Positions 7,903-15,507 of a stretch of 64,000 nt of DNA are shown here, piece after piece. The stretch is from positions 62,001 to 126,000 of the forward strand of contig DYKI01000001.1 in assembly GCA_020722705.1 (NCBI GenBank), given 5' to 3'. The notes beneath the pieces are model-generated. The model had not been told where the DNA came from. It worked only from the letters and a program-made list of their open reading frames with translations, and did no database searches. Source of the stretch: Chthonomonas calidirosea (GTDB lineage Bacteria; Armatimonadota; Chthonomonadetes; Chthonomonadales; CAJBBX01). The position numbers and the translations under genes are program-made. How positions within the stretch are numbered: position 1 is the stretch's first letter; every line of letters begins with the position of its first letter.

Positions 7903-9345
7903 TCAGCGCTCACCTTCCAGACGGATGGTGCGCGCCCCAATCCTGTCAACGATGACCCCTGCCACGCTGGTCTCGACATCCAGGAACGCGGTCTTTGCAT
8001 GGCCAAGCGCACGCAGCGGAACTTCGAACAACGTCGCAGTTGCGTCGCGGCTCACCCGGACTCCCGGCGGGATCGTTGAGGCCCTACCGCGAAGCGACAC
8101 GTTGATCGCCCCGCTCATCGTTCCACGTTCCGGATCGCCCAGATATCTCAGGCATAGCCGCATTTGCGCGAGCGCGGATGGCCGCCCCACGGTCTCAACT
8201 CTGATGTGGAAGTTGGCCGCATCGGCGGCTGCCTCTACTACACGGATATCGGCGTACGGCTGCGCACGTCTAATGATATTGTCGTCCACCGCATCAAGCG
8301 CGATCGGTTTCATGGCCGCTGGTGCAACGAGATCATGCAGCAGCGTCATCGGGGATTGCGCAACCATCGCGTCAGGTATGGCACCGAGGAACTCGGTCGT
8401 TCTGACGAACGACATGAGGAACCGTCGTGCGATTGTGGTCTGGCTGCGGTATGCCTTGACTGCCCGCAACTTGGCCAGTACATCGTCACGCGACAGCCGG
8501 AGGCCGTGCCACTCGGTGTCGAGGCCGAACATCTCCGCGGGAGGAGCCAGCGCCGCGTCCGGCCTGAGCCCCTGAGGCTGCGGCCAGTCGCCCCGATGGA
8601 TGAGCCAGTAATGGAGACGAAATGGCGCATGCGGATCCGTTCCGCCGGCGCGCGCGACGGCAACGGCCATCTGTGTGAAAGCCGACACGGCCGCATGGTC
8701 ACCATGGTCATCCGCAGGATGCGGCAGGATCACATCTGTGGGTTCGAACTCCTCGATCTCTTGCCGGACGATCTCCAGCAACGAAGACCCGGAGAAAACC
8801 GCACCAGGCCGAACTGCCCATCCATAAGGCACCACAGATGTACCTGTCGTCTGAGAGGGCAGGGCCATCATGTTCGACCAGTTCGTACGCCAAAGCCGCA
8901 TCAACACTCCATCGGGCATCCCGGCGAAGCGCAGGTCATCAGCCCGAAGGCCGAGTTCACGCATGGCCGCGATGGCCTCCGACCGCCTGTACTCGCCGAA
9001 CTTGACGTACTCCGCAGGACTGATCCCCAGTTTGCGGTAATGGCGTCCGGCGGCAGCGCGGAAGCCGTCACCGTTGGTGATGAACAGAACCCGAACGGCT
9101 GCGCCTGAAGCTGCCGCCTGTTTGATCAGGCCCGCGCAAGCGAGGGTCTCGTCGTCCGGGTGTGGAGCCAGCACCATGAAGCGCCGATCGGCTGTGGGCG
9201 GTGGACAATCGAGGGCCAGATGGGTGGAAGCCATTCGGTCGGCTTCCTGCGTGCGAATGACGTAGCGCGCACTTGCGCCCCCGACCCATAGGCAGGGAAG
9301 CAACGCTGCTAGGATGATCCGTCGGGCAAGTGAATGCGCGCTCAA
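7903..9345 (-). CDS. Exported PIG-L (LmbE-like) family deacetylase
   Basis: A 480-residue protein with an N-terminal signal peptide ending near ASA at residue 26. The PIG-L domain follows at about residues 55-300. HPDDE supplies the catalytic Asp and zinc ligands, and HPADDHGDH supplies the third zinc ligand. Family members remove N-acetyl groups from GlcNAc conjugates. The C-terminal 150 residues are a beta-rich extension of unknown role. The start used is a TTG at 9345, with a GGGGAG site only 3 bases away, so the exact start is uncertain. It is first in a run with the dehydrogenase, URO-D-fold and GH38 genes. Confidence 0.88.
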   Translation of the reverse strand: MSAHSLARRIILAALLPCLWVGGASARYVIRTQEADRMASTHLALDCPPPTADRRFMVLAPHPDDETLACAGLIKQAAASGAAVRVLFITNGDGFRAAAGRHYRKLGISPAEYVKFGEYRRSEAIAAMRELGLRADDLRFAGMPDGVLMRLWRTNWSNMMALPSQTTGTSVVPYGWAVRPGAVFSGSSLLEIVRQEIEEFEPTDVILPHPADDHGDHAAVSAFTQMAVAVARAGGTDPHAPFRLHYWLIHRGDWPQPQGLRPDAALAPPAEMFGLDTEWHGLRLSRDDVLAKLRAVKAYRSQTTIARRFLMSFVRTTEFLGAIPDAMVAQSPMTLLHDLVAPAAMKPIALDAVDDNIIRRAQPYADIRVVEAAADAANFHIRVETVGRPSALAQMRLCLRYLGDPERGTMSGAINVSLRGRASTIPPGVRVSRDATATLFEVPLRALGHAKTAFLDVETSVAGVIVDRIGARTIRLEGER

Positions 9346-9438
9346 GTGCTCCCCTATTGGCGGTCAGAGGGCTTTCGTGTGCTTCGAGACCTGCTTATGG
9401 TGACGTTCGCCGGCATAGCGAACGCTTGCGGCATAGAA

Positions 9439-9531
9439 TGGCGGAGCGAGTGGGATTCGAACCCACGAACAGGTGTTACCCCATTACACGATTTCCAGTC
9501 GTGCTCCTTAGGCCAGCTCGGACATCGCTCC
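9439..9531 (-). tRNA. tRNA-Ser (anticodon GGA), CCA encoded
   Basis: The gene reads from 9531 down. The acceptor arms are GGAGCGA and TCGCTCC, with a long variable arm typical of serine. The anticodon stem CACGA/TCGTG encloses CTGGAAA, giving anticodon GGA. The T-loop is GTTCGAAT. Discriminator G is followed by an encoded CCA. Confidence 0.97.
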
Positions 9532-9545
9532 GCGAGTCGGAGGCT

Positions 9546-9575
9546 AATATAGCAAAGCGCGCCGCCGGGTGTCAA
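9546..9575 (-). promoter_or_regulatory. Promoter of tRNA-Ser(GGA)
   Basis: A perfect -35 box TTGACA (9570-9575) and a -10 box TATATT (9546-9551) are spaced 18 bases apart on the minus strand. The -10 box lies 14 bases before the tRNA 5' end. The -35 box falls in the loop of the hairpin at 9559-9585. Confidence 0.75.
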
Positions 9576-9585
9576 CCGGCGGCGC
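9559..9585 (-). terminator. Terminator hairpin after the prepilin gene
   Basis: Arms GCGCCGCCGG (9559-9568) and CCGGCGGCGC (9576-9585) pair perfectly over 10 bases around a 7-base loop. In the minus direction the hairpin is followed by a T-rich GCTTTGCTATATT tract. It would end transcripts from the prepilin gene just before tRNA-Ser. Confidence 0.7.
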
Positions 9586-9598
9586 ATCAGTTAGCTAT

Positions 9599-9614
9599 CC
9601 GACCAAGTGGTCGG
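9599..9614. repeat. Short palindrome downstream of the prepilin gene
   Basis: Arms CCGACCA (9599-9605) and TGGTCGG (9608-9614) are perfect complements separated by AG. With the hairpin at 9559 it forms a double stem-loop between the prepilin stop and tRNA-Ser, perhaps part of the same termination region. Confidence 0.45.
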
Positions 9615-9642
9615 CAGTCGAAGCACTATGTCCTCGGGGTGC

Positions 9643-10449
9643 TTACCAGTCGCGCGGCCAGTTGCGGTTGTCCGTTGCCGCCCCCCGCCATGCTCCGCCC
9701 TCGAACACGAAGGACGTGTGGTAGAAGGACTGGGTCGCAGACGTCTTCACGTGGCCGTCCGTGAAGGAGCACACGGTCTGTCGGCCTGACATGAACTTGC
9801 GGATCGGCACGCTCCTCGTGAAGGTCGGGACGTTGGTGGATCCGGGCTGATGCGGCCCCCACACTCCGACATAGTACGGATCCGTCGCGATGTTGCCGAT
9901 CTTGGCCTGCGGAGGTCGGCAAAGTTGCGCACCCTCAACGATCATGATCGTTTCTGACGGCTTGTTCAGGGAGGCCAGCGGCGCAGGGCGATTATACGAT
10001 GGGTCCTGCCAGGGACCGTACGCCGAACTCCGCGCTGCCGGATTCACGTTCAGGTTGAGGCCGCCGAGCGTCCAATAGTTGTAGGCGTAGGTGTTGCTCA
10101 GGATCGAGAGCTGAGCCTTGGCGGTTGGGCACGCCCAGACGTCCTTGATCTCGGTTGAGTTGTTGGCGGAGTTGTACCGGATGCCCGACTTGATGTAAGG
10201 ATCAACCAACCGGGGATACATTGTGCCCCAGATGTTCCAGCGGTACCCTCCCGTCCAGACGACAAACGTCTCGTCATAGTCCTGGGCGTACATGAGCATA
10301 CCGGTGGCTATCTGCTTGAGGTTCGACGTACAGGCCGTCTGACGAGCCTTCTCGCGCGCCTGAGCGAACACAGGGAACAAGATGGCCGCCAGGATAGCGA
10401 TAATAGCGATCACAACGAGCAGTTCGATTAGCGTGAAACCCTTGCGCAT
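9643..10449 (-). CDS. Prepilin-type protein, DUF1559-like (type II secretion/pseudopilin family)
   Basis: A 268-residue protein whose N-terminus is the class III signal [20 protein letters not shown]. It should be cleaved after Gly4 and methylated on Phe5, leaving a hydrophobic helix and then [12 protein letters not shown]. This exact style, together with DGHVK near the C-terminus, marks the prepilin families abundant in Armatimonadota and Planctomycetota. In the family motif H-x9-DG the first His is replaced by Ser here. The start at 10449 is chosen over one six codons upstream because a GAAAGGA site precedes it. It follows the small membrane protein at 10519-10857 and ends at a strong hairpin. 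The assembled structure is unknown. Confidence 0.92.
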   Translation of the reverse strand: MRKGFTLIELLVVIAIIAILAAILFPVFAQAREKARQTACTSNLKQIATGMLMYAQDYDETFVVWTGGYRWNIWGTMYPRLVDPYIKSGIRYNSANNSTEIKDVWACPTAKAQLSILSNTYAYNYWTLGGLNLNVNPAARSSAYGPWQDPSYNRPAPLASLNKPSETIMIVEGAQLCRPPQAKIGNIATDPYYVGVWGPHQPGSTNVPTFTRSVPIRKFMSGRQTVCSFTDGHVKTSATQSFYHTSFVFEGGAWRGAATDNRNWPRDW

Positions 10450-10518
10450 TTGCGTTTCCTTTCGCAACGTGAGCGCGCACTGCGCGGCGCCGCCACGTTC
10501 AGATGAGTGGTGGTGTCT

Positions 10519-10857
10519 CTACTGCATGCCTTCCGGCGGAAGCTCCAAACCCGCCGGTTCTTGCGACTGAGCGTCCTTGCCCGTCTCCGAACCGCCAGCG
10601 GCCTGTTTCACCGGAGGAGGAGGCGCCAAGGCCGACGCCGTCGGCTTTGAGCCTTCGCTGGTGTTGTCCCACTTCTCGCCCGGCGTGAACATGCGATAGG
10701 CGAAAACGCCGACAACGAGGACTACGACGGCGATGATCGCAACAAAGAGAGTGGTCGGAATCTCGCGCCGCACACTGAGGGCGGGCGAGGAGGAGGAAGC
10801 CTCGGGGGCACTGCTCGGAGGCCTTTTCGGCTCCGTCTTGCGCACGACTACAGGCAC
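10519..10857 (-). CDS. Small single-pass membrane protein of unknown function
   Basis: A 112-residue protein with a basic N-terminal tail of about 30 residues. One strong transmembrane helix follows (roughly residues 38-58, TLFVAIIAVVVLVVGVFAY), then a Pro/Ala/Ser-rich tail with no recognisable domain. The topology suggests a membrane anchor with an extended external segment. The GTG at 10857 is preferred to a TTG three codons upstream, because AAGGAG lies 9 bases before the GTG but touches the TTG. It is the first gene of a two-gene unit with the prepilin 70 bases downstream, so a role linked to the pilus-like protein is possible. No family is recognised. Confidence 0.75.
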   Translation of the reverse strand: MPVVVRKTEPKRPPSSAPEASSSSPALSVRREIPTTLFVAIIAVVVLVVGVFAYRMFTPGEKWDNTSEGSKPTASALAPPPPVKQAAGGSETGKDAQSQEPAGLELPPEGMQ

Positions 10858-10905
10858 TTGTCCCAACTCCTTGGCTCGGACTCACCAGGAGCACTGGTCA
10901 TGCAG

Positions 10906-10934
10906 ATTATACACTGGACACCGACGCCGGTCAA
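10906..10934 (-). promoter_or_regulatory. Promoter of the small membrane protein-prepilin operon
   Basis: The -35 box TTGACC (10929-10934) and the consensus -10 box TATAAT (10906-10911) are spaced 17 bases on the minus strand. Transcription should start near 10899, leaving a leader of about 42 bases with a good ribosome site. Confidence 0.8.
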
Positions 10935-11053
10935 GGGTAACTCACAAGGACTGCCCTCATGCCTCGCGTCAAAGGTCAGATGTGCTGCAGGGCAACTGCC
11001 CGATCCCGCCGGCCGCAACGTTGGTCGCCCCAGCCACGGCTGCAATGAGCATG

Positions 11054-11062
11054 TGCCATAAT
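11054..11062 (+). promoter_or_regulatory. Possible extended -10 promoter for the M16 peptidase-dapB operon
   Basis: TGCCATAAT fits the extended -10 pattern TGnTATAAT with one change. There is no good -35 box. If used, transcription starts near 11069 and leaves a leader of about 130 bases that contains the two hairpins at 11127 and 11157. Apart from these elements, the 345-base gap 10858-11201 holds no gene that I can see. Confidence 0.4.
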
Positions 11063-11126
11063 AGGCGCTAGCGGTACCCGAGCCGGATGGTTCGGCCGCG
11101 ACATTGGCCAACCGAAGACCCGCCAT

Positions 11127-11181
11127 GCCGCAGACCTCTGCGGCGACCGAATGCGATGACCCCGGCAGCAAACCGGGGTCA
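11127..11181 (+). promoter_or_regulatory. Two perfect hairpins in the M16-dapB leader
   Basis: The first has arms GCCGCAGA (11127-11134) and TCTGCGGC (11137-11144). The second has arms TGACCCCGG (11157-11165) and CCGGGGTCA (11173-11181) around a 7-base loop. Neither is followed by a T run, so simple termination is unlikely. They end 21 bases before the start codon and may shape translation. Confidence 0.5.
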
Positions 11182-11201
11182 TGGATTCCGGAGACGCCCT
11201 T

Positions 11202-12455
11202 ATGCATGCTGAGCCTATCGAGACTACCACGCTGTCCAACGGGTTGCGCATTGTAACCGAACATGTCGCGTATGTTCAATCGGCCGCGATAGGGATCTGG
11301 GTGGACGTAGGCGGACGCTACGAGCGCTCAGACGAGCGCGGCATCACACACTTCATCGAGCATATGCTGTTCAAGGGCACCGAGCGTCGTTCGGCCAAGG
11401 AAATCGCGTCCGAGATCGAGTCCGTCGGCGGCAGTTTGAACGCATTCACCGAGAAGGAATATACGTGCTACTACGCCCGCGCACTGGCCGAGCACGCACC
11501 GCTCGTGCTGGACGTGCTTTCCGACATGCTTCTGCACTCGAAGCTCGACCCTGATGAGTTCGCCCGAGAACAGAATGTCGTCATCGAGGAGATCAAGCGG
11601 TACGAAGACACCCCCGACGATATCGTTCACGACCTGTTCGCCCGAGCCGTGTGGCAATCGCATCCTCTGGGTCATCCTATCGTCGGCACGGCGCGAAGCG
11701 TGGGCGGACTGACCGTTGATCATCTCCGAGGATTCCTGTCAACGCACTATGCTCCGTCTCGCATGGTGGTTGCCGTTGCCGGCAACGTTTCCCATCGCAC
11801 CATCGTGCGGCTCGTCAGCAAGCTGCTGGGAGACATGCCGTCTCGTCCATCGCCGAGGCGCATCCGCTCGCCGATCGGCCACGGAACGAACGTGCGTCGG
11901 TCGAAACGTTCCGAGCAGATTCACTTCTGCCTCGGCGGTCCGACATACTCTCAGACCGATGACAGGCGTTACCCTCTCACGATCCTCGACATGGTCCTTG
12001 GCGGGAACATGAGCTCAAGGCTCTTCCAGGAGGTGCGCGAGAAGCGAGGCCTCGTGTACGCAATCGGATCCTACACGAGTGCGTTCCGTGACTGCGGCCT
12101 CCTGACGATCTACGGCGGCACGAGCCCGATCACGCTGCAGGAGGTGACGGATGTGACGCTCGCCGAGATCGAGAGCATCCGACGGAACGGCCTCAAAGCC
12201 GAGGAGATCGAACGCGCAAAGATGCAGATCCGCGGGGCCATGGTGATTGGACTGGAGAGCATGAGCAACCGCATGATGCGTTTGGGCAAGTCCACCCTCT
12301 ATCACAACCGCGTCATTCCGTTGGCCGAGATTGAAAGGTCTGTGTGCCGCGTCACCGCCGAGGACATTCTGGAAGTTGCGAACGAGACGCTGGCCCCGGA
12401 GCGCATGAGTTTCGCTGCGGTGGGCCCCTTCAAGCGCGGGGAGGTGCGCGCATGA
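11202..12455 (+). CDS. M16 family zinc peptidase (processing-peptidase/YmxG type)
   Basis: A 417-residue inverzincin. The inverted zinc motif HFIEH lies near residues 49-53, with the second ligand Glu further down in the usual helix. The GTERRSAKEI and GGSLNAFTEKEYTCYY stretches are typical of mitochondrial processing peptidase and Bacillus YmxG relatives. The C-terminal half shows the RGLVYAIGSY segment of the inactive M16 lobe. There is no signal peptide, so it is probably cytoplasmic. An ATG seven codons upstream (11181) is in frame, but the ATG at 11202 has CCGGAG 8 bases before it. It overlaps dapB by four bases (ATGA), a coupling that suggests co-expression. Peptidase substrates are unknown. 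Confidence 0.93.
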   Translation: MHAEPIETTTLSNGLRIVTEHVAYVQSAAIGIWVDVGGRYERSDERGITHFIEHMLFKGTERRSAKEIASEIESVGGSLNAFTEKEYTCYYARALAEHAPLVLDVLSDMLLHSKLDPDEFAREQNVVIEEIKRYEDTPDDIVHDLFARAVWQSHPLGHPIVGTARSVGGLTVDHLRGFLSTHYAPSRMVVAVAGNVSHRTIVRLVSKLLGDMPSRPSPRRIRSPIGHGTNVRRSKRSEQIHFCLGGPTYSQTDDRRYPLTILDMVLGGNMSSRLFQEVREKRGLVYAIGSYTSAFRDCGLLTIYGGTSPITLQEVTDVTLAEIESIRRNGLKAEEIERAKMQIRGAMVIGLESMSNRMMRLGKSTLYHNRVIPLAEIERSVCRVTAEDILEVANETLAPERMSFAAVGPFKRGEVRA

Positions 12456-13198
12456 TCAGAGTGGCCATCTCAGGCGCAGCCGGACGCATGGGGCGCGAGG
12501 TTGCTGCCGCAGTCCTTGCCGAGTCCGACATGCGACTGTCCGCCGCCATTGACCGTACACACCCAGGCGACGACGCCGGCGTGCTTGCTGGTGTTGGGCC
12601 CTGTGGCATCATCATCAGCGACTGGCCCGATGCCCAGGCTCTGCGCGACGCCGCAGACGTCCTCGTGGACTTCACTGGTCCCCATTCGGCCGCCGATAAC
12701 GCTCTGAGGGCGCTGGAGGCCGGTGTGTCTCCCGTCGTAGGGACAACGGGAATCAGTCCGGATGACCTCCAGCGGATAGCGGACACAGCCGAAAGGCGTG
12801 CCATCGGAGCGCTGGTCGCGCCGAACTTCGCCATCGGGGCAGTTCTCATGATGCGGTTCGCGGAACAGGCCGCCAAGTACATGCCTGATGTCGAGATCAT
12901 CGAACTGCATCATCCCGCCAAACTGGACGCTCCTTCGGGTACGGCCAAGCTGACAGCCCAGCGGGTTCAGGCCGCTCTCCCTGCTGATGCGCGAAGCCCG
13001 GTGCCCATTCACAGCGTGCGGCTGAAGGGCCTGGTCGCCCATCAGGAGGTGATCTTTGGCGCGCTGGGTCAGACCCTGACCATCCGGCACGACAGCCTGG
13101 ATCGGAAGTCATTCATGCCCGGAGTGCTGCTGGCAGTTCGACGCGTTCGCGAACTTCGTGGGCTTGTCGTTGGGCTGGACGGGGTTCTCGACCTGTAG
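12452..13198 (+). CDS. dapB: 4-hydroxy-tetrahydrodipicolinate reductase
   Basis: DapB reduces hydroxytetrahydrodipicolinate with NAD(P)H in the diaminopimelate/lysine pathway, needed for peptidoglycan cross-links. The protein is 248 residues, normal for the family. It begins MIRVAISGAAGRMGRE, a Rossmann nucleotide-binding start. It contains VVGTTG, and the substrate motif ELHHPAKLDAPSGTA supplies the catalytic His pair and the Lys. The C-terminus shows RHDSLDRKSFMPGVLLAVR. The start ATG overlaps the stop of the M16 peptidase and is preceded by GGGGAGG. Another gene of the pathway, dapF, is at 39680. Confidence 0.97.
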   Translation: MIRVAISGAAGRMGREVAAAVLAESDMRLSAAIDRTHPGDDAGVLAGVGPCGIIISDWPDAQALRDAADVLVDFTGPHSAADNALRALEAGVSPVVGTTGISPDDLQRIADTAERRAIGALVAPNFAIGAVLMMRFAEQAAKYMPDVEIIELHHPAKLDAPSGTAKLTAQRVQAALPADARSPVPIHSVRLKGLVAHQEVIFGALGQTLTIRHDSLDRKSFMPGVLLAVRRVRELRGLVVGLDGVLDL

Positions 13199-13213
13199 CC
13201 GAAAGCGACGAAT

Positions 13214-13756
13214 ATGGGCGCAGAACCGTTGCTCCCCGACATCCTCTCGACGAATCTGACCGTCGTCTTTGTCGGGGCCGCTCCGAGTCTCGCTGCCGCG
13301 CGTTGCGGCCATTACTATGCTGGTTCTCGCAACCGCTTCTGGCAGCTTCTATATCAGTCCGGCTTCACGCCGCGCCAACTGGACGCAACAGAGGATCGCG
13401 AAGTTCTTCGCTATGGGATCGGCCTCACAGCCATTCTCCCCCACTGCATCTCGGCTATGAATGCGTGGCTCCCCGAACCCTCCCAGCAGGATAGGCGCGC
13501 GTTGCAGGACAAACTCGTCGCATTCGCACCTCGCATCGTCTGCTACAATGGCAAGGACGTGTACAGGATGTGCACCGGCGCCCCTGATGTTCAGTGGGGT
13601 CTGCTCCACGAGCGCGTCGGGAGATCCGCGCAGTTCGTAGTGCACAGCTCAAGCGGCCGTGCCGATCGCTGGGGGGCAGATCGCCTCTATCTGTACCGGG
13701 AGCTGCGAAGTCTCTGCCTGCAAGCGGCTGGAACACGAAACGCGCCAGTACCGTAA
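13214..13756 (+). CDS. Mug/TDG-family mismatch-specific uracil-DNA glycosylase
   Basis: A 180-residue DNA repair enzyme of the uracil-DNA glycosylase superfamily, expected to remove uracil or thymine from G mismatches. The body matches Mug: YYAGSRNRFWQLLYQSGFTPR, then GIGLT, and a late SSSGR motif that replaces the leucine-wedge region. The first motif reads VGAAPS, where classic Mug and TDG have GINPG, so the catalytic Asn is absent. The same replacement is seen in a Mug subgroup as far as I recall. Activity and preferred lesion may therefore differ from E. coli Mug. It starts 15 bases after dapB. Confidence 0.82.
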   Translation: MGAEPLLPDILSTNLTVVFVGAAPSLAAARCGHYYAGSRNRFWQLLYQSGFTPRQLDATEDREVLRYGIGLTAILPHCISAMNAWLPEPSQQDRRALQDKLVAFAPRIVCYNGKDVYRMCTGAPDVQWGLLHERVGRSAQFVVHSSSGRADRWGADRLYLYRELRSLCLQAAGTRNAPVP

Positions 13757-13759
13757 CAT

Positions 13760-14080
13760 ATGCAAGACCCTCCCATGGAAGCAAGACACCGCATATGGGC
13801 TGTGCTGTGGGCAACAGTGGTACTGGCACTCAGTACCATGGCCTCGTTCCACCACACATGCTCTCATGATGCCGGCGATCGTGGCGCATCCTCCATGCAG
13901 CCCGACCACTCGTGCATCGCCTGTCAGCTCGGAGCGGCCGAACGCAATACTGTGCCGGCGTGCGTTGCGCCGGTAACGTCCTACACGGCCTCTGACATTG
14001 TCCTGCCCGTCGCAGTCGCACCTGCCGTTGCCCCGGCATTTCCGGTGGCGCTCCGCGCTCCGCCTGCCTTCTCCTGCTGA
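13760..14080 (+). CDS. Small exported His/Cys-rich protein
   Basis: A 106-residue protein with a hydrophobic N-terminal helix (about residues 12-27) that looks like a signal peptide. A short mature part follows with FHHTCSHDAG and HSCIACQLG. This gives a cluster of His and Cys residues, including a CxxC pair, suited to binding a transition metal in the periplasm. It resembles DUF2946-like proteins in layout. Neither the ATG at 13760 nor the one at 13775 has a clear ribosome site, so the start is open. It leads a metal-uptake cluster of porin, ZnuA-like, ZnuC-like and ZnuB-like genes, which is the main reason to link it to metal handling. Confidence 0.65.
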   Translation: MQDPPMEARHRIWAVLWATVVLALSTMASFHHTCSHDAGDRGASSMQPDHSCIACQLGAAERNTVPACVAPVTSYTASDIVLPVAVAPAVAPAFPVALRAPPAFSC

Positions 14081-14201
14081 ACGCCGTTCATCACGCATCG
14101 AGGACTGGCCTGCCGATGGCCTCTTCGTCGCAACTCTTCTCGGGACGCCTTCGGTGTCCGGAGGCCAGCAATGAACGCAACTTCACAGGAGAACGACTTC
14201 C

Positions 14202-15488
14202 ATGTCAATCATACGTGTTCCGGCACAGCTCGGCGCGCTCGCGATCGCCATCGCCTGTCTGGCACCTGGCCGTAGTCTGGCGCAGTCGGGTCAGAACTCC
14301 GACATCGCGGAGCTGCGTCGCATCATTGAACAACAACAGCGGACCATACAGGAGCTGACTGAACGTGTCGCCGCGCTGGAATCGGGCAAGAGAGCCGCAG
14401 AGCCCGAAGATGAAATACCGCCCGCCGAGATTCCGGAATCGCCGTTTGAACGGGCATCCGGTGGAGCAGCCTTCACACCTGACATTGCCGTCATAGGGAC
14501 CCACGGCGGTATGTTCTTGGTCCCGCGCGGATATGCGGGCCGCAATCGCTTCGAACTGGGCGAACTCGAGATCGCCCTTCAGCAGCCGTTGTATACGGGA
14601 ATGAACTTCTTCGCGACGCTCGCGGGCGGCTCCGACGCTGGCTTCGCGATAGGCGTAGAGGAAGCCTATGCCTCCCTGTCGCGTCCGTTCAAGGGACCCT
14701 TTGACGCAGTCATCGGGAAGCGCCGACTTCAGTTCGGAAAGCTTAATCCGCTTCACCCGCACTCGTGGCGTCAGGCAGACCAACCTGCGCCGATAGGCGC
14801 GTTCCTTGGGGAAGAGGGGCTGTTCGGCAACGGCGCATCGCTCAACTACACTCTCCCCGTCAAGGGGCTCTTCGCCAACCTCGAGATCGGCCTGTGGAAG
14901 AACGATCAGGCTCACGTTCACGCCGAAGAAGCCGAGGATGACCATGACCACGGTCATCCCGGAATCGGCATTTCAGGCGACATGCCTGCAGCACGCCTCT
15001 GGCTATCCAAAGCCGTCGGAACGGGTGCCGAGATCGAGCTAGGCGGCAGCCATGCCTTCGGACGTGCCGACAATGGAGACAACATCCGTCTGACCGGAGC
15101 CGACCTTACCCTCCGAACCTATCCCTCCGCGTTCAGCAGGCTGCAGCTTCAGGCCGAGGTGTTCTGGCATAACCGGCGCGATCGTGAGCACTCGACTGGA
15201 TCACACACACGCTCGGGCCACTATGCGCTTCTCAGCTACGCGCCCGACAAGTACTACGAGTATGGCGTTCGGTACGACAACACACGATACCCTTGGCCCA
15301 TACACGGACGCGAACAGAGTCTGTCGTTGATCGCGACACATAGGCTCACCGAGGCGACGCTCATGCGCTTGCAGTTGAAGTACGGCGACCGCACGACCGA
15401 TGTGTTCCTCCCCGCTCGCCGAGGCTTCAGTGAGGTCTTTCTGCAGTTCATCTGGGGAGCCGGATCACACACGCATCCGTTGCAGTGA
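14202..15488 (+). CDS. Outer-membrane porin-like protein with coiled coil and His/Asp-rich loop
   Basis: A 428-residue exported protein. A signal peptide ends at about residue 27 (SLAQS). A short coiled coil follows (roughly 33-62, IAELRRIIEQQQRTIQEL), a layout seen in phosphate-selective and metal-linked porins. The rest alternates short amphipathic strands and ends in a terminal-strand-like segment. A loop near residues 230-248 reads AHVHAEEAEDDHDHGHPG and is an obvious metal-binding stretch. It starts 122 bases after the small His/Cys gene and ends 20 bases before the ZnuA-like gene. I infer that it carries zinc or a similar ion across the outer membrane, but substrate and trimer state are unproven. 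Confidence 0.82.
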   Translation: MSIIRVPAQLGALAIAIACLAPGRSLAQSGQNSDIAELRRIIEQQQRTIQELTERVAALESGKRAAEPEDEIPPAEIPESPFERASGGAAFTPDIAVIGTHGGMFLVPRGYAGRNRFELGELEIALQQPLYTGMNFFATLAGGSDAGFAIGVEEAYASLSRPFKGPFDAVIGKRRLQFGKLNPLHPHSWRQADQPAPIGAFLGEEGLFGNGASLNYTLPVKGLFANLEIGLWKNDQAHVHAEEAEDDHDHGHPGIGISGDMPAARLWLSKAVGTGAEIELGGSHAFGRADNGDNIRLTGADLTLRTYPSAFSRLQLQAEVFWHNRRDREHSTGSHTRSGHYALLSYAPDKYYEYGVRYDNTRYPWPIHGREQSLSLIATHRLTEATLMRLQLKYGDRTTDVFLPARRGFSEVFLQFIWGAGSHTHPLQ

Positions 15489-15507
15489 AGGACAAGGAGA
15501 TACGACC

